Assembly: GCA_945877525.1 (NCBI GenBank)
Contig: CAMDVP010000092.1
Coordinates: 1 to 10,597, forward strand
Direction: 5' to 3'
DNA length: 10,597 nt
Source of the DNA: an uncultured Clostridia bacterium
GTDB taxonomy: Bacteria > Bacillota > Clostridia > Christensenellales > Aristaeellaceae
The notes under the pieces were generated by a model. The model saw only the letters and a list, made by a program, of their open reading frames with translations. It ran no database searches and was not told the DNA's origin. How positions within the stretch are numbered: position 1 is the stretch's first letter; each line of letters begins with the position of its first letter. Shown here piece by piece: positions 1 to 6,036 of the stretch. The translations under genes were made by a program, and so were the position numbers.

Positions 1-231
1 GAAGGCGGAGGTTTCGCGCCTGCGGGCGGCGTCCGCAGCCTCAATCGTCGCGGCCCAAAGCCGCTCGTTTCGGCTGACTCGTTCGGCTTTCTCATTGTCG
101 CCACTGGCGACGAAAGCCTCTCTCCCCAAAGGGCTTTCCGATCGCCCTTTGGAAACCTTCGGGGCTATCTCTTTACTGCTACACTTTTATTGCAGCAAAG
201 CACGACTTGTGCATACCCCTTTAGGCATACC
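1..231. repeat. Structured intergenic region with successive inverted repeats, possible dispersed element
   Basis: No gene could be supported here. Inverted repeats follow each other: CTGCGG (20-25) with CCGCAG (33-38); a long imperfect hairpin at 85-118 pairing GGCTTTC (85-91) with GAAAGCC (112-118) around GTCGCC-ACT-GGCGAC (97-111); and a perfect 9-base arm pair CCAAAGGGC (126-134) / GCCCTTTGG (144-152). GCATACC is repeated directly at 211 and 225. Two plus frames and one minus frame all stay open through most of the stretch without a good start codon or ribosome binding site, which is typical of repeat sequence in GC-rich DNA. I infer an intergenic repeat. The left side is cut by the window edge, so the end of an outside gene cannot be excluded. 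Confidence 0.4.
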
Positions 232-270
232 AAAAGCGCCCATGACAGGTGGCTGTCACAGGCGCTTTTA
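232..270 (-). terminator. Rho-independent terminator after the SPFH gene
   Basis: The arms AAAAGCGCC (232-240) and GGCGCTTTT (261-269) pair perfectly. An inner stem TGACAG (243-248) / CTGTCA (253-258) extends the hairpin beyond a CA/CA internal mismatch, with loop GTGG. Read on the minus strand, the stem ends in GGCGCTTTT, giving a short T-run, and it begins 18 bases after the SPFH stop codon. The plus strand also ends in TTTT, so the structure could work in both directions. Confidence 0.85.
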
Positions 271-287
271 CTACTGTGTGATGAATG

Positions 288-1340
288 TTACAGCTTCTGG
301 CCGCATCCCGCGCAGAACTTCGCGCCGGGCTGTACAGCCGCGCCGCAGCCGGGACATACGCCCTCAGCCGCCTGCTTCTGGCCGCAGTTGGGGCAGAACT
401 TCGCGCCGGGGGTCAGGGGCTGACCACAGTTCGGGCAGAAGCCGCCCTTGGCCGCAGGAGCGGCAGGCTGCTGCGCTGGCTGCTGCTGCGCCATCTGCTG
501 GGTGAACAGCTGCCCCATGGCCATGCCGGCGCCCATGCCTGCGCCAATGCCCGCGCCGCCGCCGGGGTTGTTCGCGGCCTCGCGCATGGCTTCCGCCGCC
601 TGATACTGGGTGTACTTGTTCAGGTCGCCCAGCACGCCCATGGAGGTGCGGCGGTCCATGGTCTTTTCCACTTCCTCGGGAAGGGAAATGTTTTCAATCA
701 CAAAGCTCGCCAGGCTCAGGCCAAGAGGTGCCAGCTTGGGGTTAATGGCCTGCAGCGCGTAATTGGACAGTTCGTCATAGTTTGCTGCCAGGTCGAGGGC
801 CGGAATCTTGCTCTCGGCAATGGCATCGCTCAGGCCGCTGACCAGGGTGCGCTTGATCTGCCCTTCCACACCGTCCACCGTGAACAGGCTGGCGGTGCCG
901 AAGACCTCCTTGAGGAAGGTCACAGGATCGGTCACCCGGAAGGAGTAGATACCGAAGGCGCGCAGGCGGATCATGCCGAACTCGCTGTCGCGCATCATCA
1001 CGGGATTGGTGGTGCCCCACTTGCGGTCGAGGAACTGCTTGGTGTTGACGAAGTACACATCCGCCTTGAAGGGGCTGTTGAAGCCGAATTTCCATGCCTT
1101 CAGCTTGGTCATGATGGGCATGTTGGAGGTTTGCAGTTCGTAGCGGCCGGGCTGATACACATCCGCCAGCTGCCCCTCGTTGACAAAGATAGCAACCTGG
1201 CTTTCCCGCACGGTGAGCTGTGCGCCCATCATGATTTCCTTGCCGTTCATGTCGTACTTGTGAACCATCGTATCCTTGCCGGGATCGGTCCACTCAATCA
1301 CGTCGATGCATTGTCCCCGAAGCATATCCAGAATGCCCAT
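288..1340 (-). CDS. SPFH domain protein with C-terminal double zinc ribbon (YdjI-like)
   Basis: This 350-residue protein belongs to the bacterial SPFH/virion-core-like family of Bacillus subtilis YdjI. The N-terminal stretch (MGILDML, then DVIEW near residue 14) and the segments FGFNSPFKADVYFVNT and MMRDSEFGMIRLRAFG are typical of it. The SPFH domain covers roughly residues 25-240. A Gly/Ala/Met/Gln/Pro-rich linker (about 258-300) leads to two zinc ribbons with CxxC pairs at 302/305, 316/319, 329/332 and 343/346. There is no signal peptide or membrane segment. In B. subtilis, YdjI belongs to the PspA-linked membrane stress operon, so a peripheral membrane scaffold role is plausible but inferred. 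The ATG follows AAGGAGGGG at a normal distance. The gene lies 48 bases downstream of the receiver-like gene and probably shares its transcript; no separate promoter was convincing. Confidence 0.9.
   Translation of the reverse strand: MGILDMLRGQCIDVIEWTDPGKDTMVHKYDMNGKEIMMGAQLTVRESQVAIFVNEGQLADVYQPGRYELQTSNMPIMTKLKAWKFGFNSPFKADVYFVNTKQFLDRKWGTTNPVMMRDSEFGMIRLRAFGIYSFRVTDPVTFLKEVFGTASLFTVDGVEGQIKRTLVSGLSDAIAESKIPALDLAANYDELSNYALQAINPKLAPLGLSLASFVIENISLPEEVEKTMDRRTSMGVLGDLNKYTQYQAAEAMREAANNPGGGAGIGAGMGAGMAMGQLFTQQMAQQQPAQQPAAPAAKGGFCPNCGQPLTPGAKFCPNCGQKQAAEGVCPGCGAAVQPGAKFCAGCGQKL
293..410 (-). repeat. 81-base tandem duplication encoding the two zinc ribbons
   Basis: Two copies of an 18-base sequence (312-329 and 393-410, GCAGAACTTCGCGCCGGG on the plus strand) lie exactly 81 bases apart. 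A second matching block GCTTCTGG at 293 and 374 has the same period. Eighty-one bases equal 27 codons, which is also the spacing between equivalent cysteines (302 to 329, 316 to 343). I infer in-frame duplication of a single zinc-ribbon unit. Confidence 0.75.
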
Positions 1341-1388
1341 GGTAGTCCCCTCCTTATATGATAGGTATGTATGATTGTATCCTTCGGC

Positions 1389-2189
1389 TTATTCTCCCAC
1401 GGCCAGCGAGGGCAGGTTCGGCAGCACACGGATGCTGGCGATGCTCAGGCTCAGCCCCAGGTATTCGCTGACCAGGCCGATGCATTCCTGGGCGTGAGCG
1501 GATACCAGCCCGGTCATGGAATCCTCCTGCTCGGACGCCTCGCCCAGCATGGGGCAGGCCAGCAGGAAGATACGCTCATCCGGCAGCACAGAGGCCAGCA
1601 TACGCATGCCGCTCAGTTCGACGCCGAAGAAATTGCGCAGCGCCACCTCCAGCCGCTCGCTGCCGTAATGCCAGCGGCCCTTGAGATAGCTGTCGCCCTC
1701 GGGCATGGCCAGCTCCACCACCACGCAGGGGCGGGCGGGATCCATCCGGCTGCGCAGCAGGCGCATCCGGCGCACCACCTCGTCCTTGCCGGCAATTTTC
1801 CCACCCAGCAGCGCCCGGAAAAACTCGTGCCGGCACAGCTGCATCATATCAGCCTCGCCGAAGCTGTCGTTGGAAAAATCCGCATGGGTGCGGTTCAAAA
1901 GCGTCCGAAGCTCGCATACGGCATTGACCACCTCGGCCTGGGTGCGCCCCGCCTCGAATATGGGCAACAGCGGATAATCCTCGGCCAGGCACGCGCCAAG
2001 CAGCTTTTCATCCCGGTCACTCAGGGCATAAGCAATGCCGTCGGCATGGTGCCTCTTCAGGCTGTCAATCGCGCCCTGGGCGGAGGACACCATCCGCGGC
2101 GCCTTGAAGCCCAGGCTTTCCCAGGAGCTGACCGCTCCAAAGGCGTTCATAATTTCGGGCCGGTCCGTCGCCAACAGAAGCTTGTACAT
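1389..2189 (-). CDS. Degenerate YesN-like receiver protein without a DNA-binding domain
   Basis: The 266-residue product starts like a YesN-type response regulator: MYKLLLATDRP, then WESLGF at 23-28, which matches the conserved W-x-x-LGF of this family. The phosphorylation site is lost. The acidic pair after beta-1 is reduced to T8-D9-R10, and the position expected for the phospho-accepting aspartate is Ala55 (ADGIAYALS at 49-57). A helical linker (RHEFFRALLGG, 120-130) and a mixed alpha/beta domain (about 150-255) follow, as in YesN middle regions. The AraC-type helix-turn-helix that normally ends such proteins is absent: the protein stops at TAA and only 48 bases remain before the SPFH start, so no frameshifted remnant exists. 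The ATG follows GGAGGT. It probably forms an operon with the SPFH gene. Function is unknown; it may act by protein-protein contact. Confidence 0.65.
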   Translation of the reverse strand: MYKLLLATDRPEIMNAFGAVSSWESLGFKAPRMVSSAQGAIDSLKRHHADGIAYALSDRDEKLLGACLAEDYPLLPIFEAGRTQAEVVNAVCELRTLLNRTHADFSNDSFGEADMMQLCRHEFFRALLGGKIAGKDEVVRRMRLLRSRMDPARPCVVVELAMPEGDSYLKGRWHYGSERLEVALRNFFGVELSGMRMLASVLPDERIFLLACPMLGEASEQEDSMTGLVSAHAQECIGLVSEYLGLSLSIASIRVLPNLPSLAVGE

Positions 2190-2226
2190 CCGTCAACCTC
2201 CATCAATCATCAATGAGAACAAATCT

Positions 2227-2255
2227 ATTATACCTTGCCCGGGCCAAAAACACAA
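2227..2255 (-). promoter_or_regulatory. Sigma-A-type promoter for the receiver-like/SPFH operon
   Basis: On the minus strand an exact TATAAT (2227-2232) is preceded by a 17-base spacer and TTGTGT (2250-2255) as a weak -35. The start codon lies 37 bases downstream of the -10, leaving room for the leader and its GGAGGT site. The spacer contains the near-palindrome TTGGCCCGGGCAA. Support comes mainly from the perfect -10 and its position. Confidence 0.65.
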
Positions 2256-2284
2256 ATGTTTTATCGAAATTTGCATGCATCCGG

Positions 2285-3097
2285 TCAGTCTTTGCCCCTG
2301 CCGCCCAGATAATAATCCCGCAGCACCTTGAAATGCAGGCACGGCGGCCCGTCGTGCAGGAACACGGCCAGGTGCTGGTCGGGACTGGCCACCCGCAGGC
2401 GGAAGGGAATGCGCCGTCTTTTCAGCACTCGCGCCACCTTTCTTCCCAGCCGCACCGGATCAGATCCGCCCTGCTCGTCCCGGTCAATGCGGGATGTGGC
2501 ACTGAGGAAACCGTCCCGGTAGGGCGACTGCTCCCCCATGGCCGCAGCGTGGGTGCGGTAGACCCTGCTGCCGCCCCGGTGATCCCCCGGCTCCACCAGG
2601 CACACCTGGATGCCAAAGGAGCGGCACTCCATGGCCAGGCATTCGGCATAGCCCTCCATGGCATGCTTGGCGGCCGTGTACGCGCTCTGGAAGGGCACGC
2701 CCAGCAGCCCGTTGATGGAAGAAAACAGGACGATTTTTCCCCCGCCTGCCTTGCGCATCAGCGGCAGCACATGCTGGTTCATCCTCACCATGCCAAAGAA
2801 ATTCGTGTCCATTACCCGCCGGTACTCCTCCAGGGAAGTTTCCTCACAGGAGCCCAGCACCAGCACCCCGGCGCACTGCACCAGGGCGTCCACCCCAGGG
2901 GATATGACCAGGGCCGCGCGGCAGAACGCGTCGATGCTCTCCTCGCTCGTCACGTCCAGCGGAAGGCGGTCAATACCCTCCGCCTGCCCTGCGGAGAAGG
3001 ATCGGGCTCCGGCAATCACCTGATGCCCTGCATCCCGCAAGGCCCGGGCGGCATACAGTCCCAGCCCGCTGGATGCGCCCGTTATCCACACCGTCAT
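2285..3097 (-). CDS. Short-chain dehydrogenase/reductase (SDR family)
   Basis: A 270-residue classical SDR, predicted to be a soluble NAD(P)H-dependent oxidoreductase of unknown substrate. The cofactor motif TGASSGLG sits at 6-13. Arg32 at the end of beta-2 favours NADP(H), and D48 in LDVT is the usual adenine contact. The catalytic residues are N99, S127, Y140 and K144 (YTAAK at 140-144). The usual NNAG motif after beta-4 reads QCAG (74-77), with cysteine in place of the conserved asparagine. After the core, a basic segment (VARVLKRRRIPFRLRV) and a C-terminal tail resemble SDRs acting on lipid or sugar-like substrates, but this is not decisive. Its ATG overlaps the mtnN stop by 4 bases (ATGA), so the two genes are probably translationally coupled. 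No clear terminator follows it. Confidence 0.88.
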   Translation of the reverse strand: MTVWITGASSGLGLYAARALRDAGHQVIAGARSFSAGQAEGIDRLPLDVTSEESIDAFCRAALVISPGVDALVQCAGVLVLGSCEETSLEEYRRVMDTNFFGMVRMNQHVLPLMRKAGGGKIVLFSSINGLLGVPFQSAYTAAKHAMEGYAECLAMECRSFGIQVCLVEPGDHRGGSRVYRTHAAAMGEQSPYRDGFLSATSRIDRDEQGGSDPVRLGRKVARVLKRRRIPFRLRVASPDQHLAVFLHDGPPCLHFKVLRDYYLGGRGKD

Positions 3098-3786
3098 GCC
3101 CGATCCTCCAGAAGGCGCTGCACCACCTGCTGGGAGTGCGACGCCGCCAGGCGGACAAAGGTTGGATAATCCATGTCGGACTGGCCGTTGGCCTGGTCGG
3201 AAATAGAGCGTACAACACCGCAGGGAACACCATGCACATAGCAGGCATGAGCCACCGCCGCGCCCTCCATCTCCACGGCCTTTGCGCCGAACAGATCGTG
3301 GATGCGCCTGCGCACATCCCCGCGGTTGATGAACTGATCCCCCGTGGCAATGACGCCCCGGTGTACCCGCACGTTTTCCAGCGTCCGGGCTGCGCGCTCA
3401 AGGCGGTCGCCAAGGGCTGCGTCGCAGGGGAATTCCACCAGATTCACCTTGCTCACCAGCCCCACGGGATCCCCCAGGGGCGAGGTGTCACAGTCGTGCT
3501 GCACCGCGCAGGTGGCAATCACCATGTCCCCGATGGACACCTGCTCGTCCCCCGCGCCGGCCACGCCCAGATTCAGCACCCAGTCGGGGTGGAAGGCAAA
3601 AATCATGCTCTGGGCGCACAGGGCGGCGTTGATCTTTCCCGGCCCGCACACCGCCAGCACCGCCTCCTGCCCGAACAGCCTTCCCGACACAAACGTGTCC
3701 ATGCCGATGCGCTTTTCCGTGCGACCCTCCAGTTGAACCATCAGGCCCTCTACCTCCACGGCCATCGCGCCAATCAGTCCGACCAT
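3094..3786 (-). CDS. mtnN: 5'-methylthioadenosine/S-adenosylhomocysteine nucleosidase
   Basis: The 230-residue cytosolic enzyme removes adenine from methylthioadenosine and S-adenosylhomocysteine, by-products of S-adenosylmethionine use. The product begins VGLIGAMAVEVE, the family's usual N-terminus, with E11 matching the catalytic Glu12 of the Escherichia coli enzyme. The substrate loop VEMEG (171-175, E174) and the catalytic aspartate in SISDQAN (D197) are present, as is GDQFI (149-153). Length is normal for the family. A GTG at 3790-3792 is in frame, but AAGGAGG (3794-3800) ends one base before it and seven bases before the ATG at 3784-3786, so the ATG is preferred. The gene leads a two-gene operon with the downstream SDR and has a strong promoter. 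Confidence 0.94.
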   Translation of the reverse strand: MVGLIGAMAVEVEGLMVQLEGRTEKRIGMDTFVSGRLFGQEAVLAVCGPGKINAALCAQSMIFAFHPDWVLNLGVAGAGDEQVSIGDMVIATCAVQHDCDTSPLGDPVGLVSKVNLVEFPCDAALGDRLERAARTLENVRVHRGVIATGDQFINRGDVRRRIHDLFGAKAVEMEGAAVAHACYVHGVPCGVVRSISDQANGQSDMDYPTFVRLAASHSQQVVQRLLEDRA

Positions 3787-3793
3787 GCCCACG

Positions 3794-3800
3794 CCTCCTT
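3794..3800 (-). promoter_or_regulatory. Ribosome binding site that fixes the mtnN start
   Basis: AAGGAGG on the minus strand lies 7 bases from the ATG at 3784-3786 and only 1 base from the in-frame GTG at 3790-3792. The spacing rules out the GTG as the normal start. Confidence 0.85.
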
Positions 3801-3820
3801 TGTATCAAGCGAATGCACTT

Positions 3821-3849
3821 ATTATAGAGTCTTTTTCCCATGCCGTCAA
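3821..3849 (-). promoter_or_regulatory. Near-consensus sigma-A promoter for mtnN-SDR
   Basis: TTGACG (3844-3849), a 17-base spacer and an exact TATAAT (3821-3826) are read on the minus strand. Eleven of twelve consensus bases match. The ribosome binding site begins about 20 bases after the -10. This suggests steady housekeeping expression, which fits a salvage enzyme. Confidence 0.9.
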
Positions 3850-3857
3850 CCGCCCGC

Positions 3858-3886
3858 GCATGAACCATCGCTTTTCACGCACAATA
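3858..3886 (+). promoter_or_regulatory. Candidate forespore (sigma-G-like) promoter for the sporulation cassette
   Basis: GCATG (3858-3862) matches the G-H-A-T-R pattern of sigma-G -35 elements. CACAATA (3880-3886) differs in one base from the CATNNTA -10 pattern, and the spacer is 17 bases. The site ends 25 bases before the DUF2953 ATG. No acceptable sigma-A promoter is visible on this strand in the divergent gap. The motifs are short and degenerate, so this is a suggestion supported mainly by the sporulation genes downstream. Confidence 0.35.
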
Positions 3887-3911
3887 CCCTCGAAGGGAGG
3901 TGCGTGTCGTC

Positions 3912-4490
3912 ATGCCCGTCTGCCTACTTGTTATGTATCTTGTGCTGATCACCCCCCTGCGCCTGACCGTATGCCTGAGCCATGCGGGGGAAACCCGGCT
4001 GCTTGTGCGCGTGCAGGTTTGGGGCATTCCCCTTACATGGCGCATCCGCTCGAAGCGGCTTCGGAGCGGCCGTGTCACCACCCTGCTGCGCAAAAACCGT
4101 CCGCCCAGGGAGGCGCCGCCGGACACGGGACGCCGCATACAGGTCGTGGCCGGGGCGTATCTTCGCAGCAACCGAGCCCGGGCTTTTCTCCGGGAACATG
4201 TGCGCCTGCTCAGCTTGGAGGCACTGGTGTGCATCGCCCTTTCCGACGCGGCGAAGACCGCCCTGACCTCAGGGCTGCTGGGCGCGCTCAGCCGCCTGCT
4301 CTCCCTGGGGATGCAGGGGCGGGTCCGGGTGCAGGTGATTCCCGCGTTCTTCCATCAGCAAACAACAGTGCAGGCCCGGTGCATACTTTTCCTCCGTCTG
4401 GGGACGATACTCTTCACAGCGGCCCTGGCGGGCGCGGCTTATCTGCTGGAAAAGCGTGAGCATCCGTCACCCCGCGCAAAGGAGGCGTAA
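3912..4490 (+). CDS. DUF2953 (YtfI-like) membrane protein
   Basis: A 192-residue protein with a short hydrophobic N-terminus (about 3-16), a basic soluble middle region, and a C-terminal membrane helix (about 158-178, LFLRLGTILFTAALAGAAYL) followed by a charged tail. The pattern LRLTVCLSHAGETRLLVRVQVWGIPL (broken here as LRLTVCLSH and VRVQVWGIPL) and the position directly before gerW match the YtfI/DUF2953 family, which precedes ytfJ in Bacillus. Its biochemical role is unknown. The start could be GTG at 3900, but that overlaps GGGAGG (3895-3900); the in-frame ATG at 3912 lies 11 bases after it and is preferred. It is divergent from mtnN and ends 2 bases before gerW. Confidence 0.75.
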   Translation: MPVCLLVMYLVLITPLRLTVCLSHAGETRLLVRVQVWGIPLTWRIRSKRLRSGRVTTLLRKNRPPREAPPDTGRRIQVVAGAYLRSNRARAFLREHVRLLSLEALVCIALSDAAKTALTSGLLGALSRLLSLGMQGRVRVQVIPAFFHQQTTVQARCILFLRLGTILFTAALAGAAYLLEKREHPSPRAKEA

Positions 4491-4492
4491 AA

Positions 4493-4900
4493 ATGGATCA
4501 TCCCATTGGCGAACTGATGCAGACGGCCATGTCCTCCATCAAGGACATGGTAGATGTGAACACGGTCATTGGCGACCCGGTGGTGGCCACCTCCGGGGCC
4601 ACCATTATCCCCATCTCCAAGGTGAGCTTCGGCTATGTCACCGCAGGGGGCGACCTGAGCTTTCAGGAAAAGGTCAGGCAGCCCATGCCCCAGGCGGAGT
4701 TTCCCTTTGCAGGGGGTAGCGGCGCGGGGGTGTCGGTGCAGCCGGTGGGGTTTCTGGTGGTCAGCGGCGACTCGGTGCGCATGCTGCCGGCTCAGTCGCT
4801 CTCCGTGGCGGACCGCATGGTGGAGCTGCTGCCGGGCGTGGTGGAGGATGTGAAGAACATGTTCCTCAAGCCCGCCTCCGGACAGGGCGGCGCGCAGTGA
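4493..4900 (+). CDS. gerW: GerW family (YtfJ) sporulation protein
   Basis: A 135-residue protein with the characteristic YtfJ N-terminus: HPIGELMQTAMSSIKDMVDV near residues 3-22, then NTVIGDPV (23-30) and ATIIPISKVSFGY. A glycine-rich stretch (FAGGSGAGVSVQPVGFLVV) and a C-terminal helix with the MVELLPGVVEDV segment complete the family pattern. In B. subtilis, YtfJ/GerW is made in the forespore and influences germination in response to L-alanine; its molecular activity is not established. The ATG follows AAAGGAGG. The stop overlaps the carboxypeptidase GTG start by 4 bases (GTGA), indicating coupled translation. Its presence is the best evidence in the window that the organism makes endospores. 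Confidence 0.93.
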   Translation: MDHPIGELMQTAMSSIKDMVDVNTVIGDPVVATSGATIIPISKVSFGYVTAGGDLSFQEKVRQPMPQAEFPFAGGSGAGVSVQPVGFLVVSGDSVRMLPAQSLSVADRMVELLPGVVEDVKNMFLKPASGQGGAQ

Positions 4901-6036
4901 AACGGCTTGCCCCGGCGCTGCTTGCGGCGCTGTTTTTGATACTTCTGCCCTGCGCCGCCTCGGCCCGGGAGGTGTCCACCTCCGCCAAATCCTGCGTCAT
5001 CATCGACGAGTGCAGCGGCCGGGTGCTGCTTTCCCACCATGCGGATACGCCCCTGCCCATGGCCTCCACTACCAAGGTCATGACCGCGCTGCTGGCCCTC
5101 GAAAGAGGCAATCTGTCCGACCCCGTCACTTGCGGGCGCAACGCCTTTGGCGTGCCCGGCACCAGCATTTACCTGAGCCTGGGCGAAACCCTCACCCTGG
5201 AGCAGATGCTCTACGGGCTCATGCTGCAAAGCGGCAACGACGCGGCTGTGGCCATTGCCGAGCATATCGGCGGCACAGCGGAGGAATTCTGCCGCATGAT
5301 GACCGCGCGCGCCCGGGAACTTGGCTGCACGGACACGGTGTTTCTCACGCCCCACGGCCTTCCCTGCGACGGACACCACACCACCGCCCATGACCTGGCC
5401 CTCATTGCCCGGGAGGCCATGACCCATGAGACCTTCCGCGCCATTGTATCCACCCGGCGGGCGAAAATTCCCTGGCAGGGCAGGGACTATGACCGGGTGC
5501 TCAACAACAAAAACCGTCTCCTTGCCACCTATGAGGGCACCACGGGCATCAAAACCGGCTACACCCGCGCGGCGGGCAGGTGCCTGGTGTTCGGCGCAGA
5601 GCGGGACGGCATGCGCATCATTGGCGTGGTGCTGAACTGCCCGGACTGGTTTGGCGAGGCGGCACGGCTGATGGATACAGCCTTCGCGGAATACGAGGCC
5701 ATCACCCTCCTGCGCACCGGCGACTGCCTGCGCACGCTGCCCGTGGCATTATCCGGCGGAGGCGAGGTGTCCGCCGTGCTTGCCGCTGACCTCACCTGCG
5801 TGGCGGAAAAAAACGCCCTGCCGGCCGTGGAGCTGTCCCTGCCGGACAGCATGACGGCACCTGTGACGGCAGGACAAACATTGGGCGAAGCAAGGCTTGT
5901 ATGGCAGGGGGAAACGCTGTGCGCCGTGCCGGTCATTGCCGGGCAGACGGTGCCCCGGGACGATTTTCCCGCCAGGTGGGAACGGTTTCTGGCGCTATGG
6001 CCCCTGCTTGCCGTTGAGCCTTCACCCGTCCAATAG
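4897..6036 (+). CDS. D-alanyl-D-alanine carboxypeptidase (DacF/DacB-like, peptidase S11)
   Basis: This 379-residue exported low-molecular-weight penicillin-binding protein removes the terminal D-alanine from peptidoglycan stem peptides and so limits cross-linking. A signal peptide covers residues 1-23, with likely cleavage after ASA. The three active-site motifs are in order: STTK (57-60, nucleophile Ser57), SGN (112-114) and KTG (219-221). Residues from about 290 form the usual C-terminal beta domain. The end, WERFLALWPLLAV, could be an amphipathic membrane-anchoring helix. The start is GTG within the gerW stop, and no good ribosome binding site precedes it, so translation probably depends on gerW. 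Placement after gerW suggests a role in spore cortex or septal peptidoglycan, as for B. subtilis DacF and DacB. The 3' end overlaps the opposing GNAT gene by 15 bases. Confidence 0.94.
   Translation: MKRLAPALLAALFLILLPCAASAREVSTSAKSCVIIDECSGRVLLSHHADTPLPMASTTKVMTALLALERGNLSDPVTCGRNAFGVPGTSIYLSLGETLTLEQMLYGLMLQSGNDAAVAIAEHIGGTAEEFCRMMTARARELGCTDTVFLTPHGLPCDGHHTTAHDLALIAREAMTHETFRAIVSTRRAKIPWQGRDYDRVLNNKNRLLATYEGTTGIKTGYTRAAGRCLVFGAERDGMRIIGVVLNCPDWFGEAARLMDTAFAEYEAITLLRTGDCLRTLPVALSGGGEVSAVLAADLTCVAEKNALPAVELSLPDSMTAPVTAGQTLGEARLVWQGETLCAVPVIAGQTVPRDDFPARWERFLALWPLLAVEPSPVQ

Noticed and set aside
1..186. Minus-strand partial gene running off the left edge
   Set aside because: The frame is open for 62 codons but has no ATG or GTG start and no ribosome binding site, and other frames are equally open over inverted repeats. 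A repeat is the better explanation.
285..1361. Long plus-strand open frame (358 codons) opposite the SPFH gene
   Set aside because: The minus-strand product is a clear SPFH/zinc-ribbon protein. The plus frame has no ribosome binding site, is rich in His/Gln/Ala/Gly and is a shadow of GC-rich codon use.
1341..1388. A separate promoter for the SPFH gene (TACAAT or TATCAT in the AT-rich gap)
   Set aside because: No acceptable -35 lies 16-18 bases upstream of either hexamer. The AT-rich gap with repeated ATCATA is noted but not enough.
2240..2284. Terminator for the mtnN-SDR operon
   Set aside because: Only weak AT pairing (AAAACA with TGTTTT) is present after the SDR stop, with no GC-rich stem. 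Termination may occur elsewhere.
2213..3169. Plus-strand open frame of 318 codons opposite the SDR
   Set aside because: The SDR motifs on the minus strand are decisive. The plus frame starts inside the minus-strand promoter and lacks a ribosome binding site.
4792..5427. Minus-strand open frame opposite the gerW/carboxypeptidase junction
   Set aside because: It spans two well-supported plus-strand genes and shows only low-complexity Gly/His/Gln sequence.
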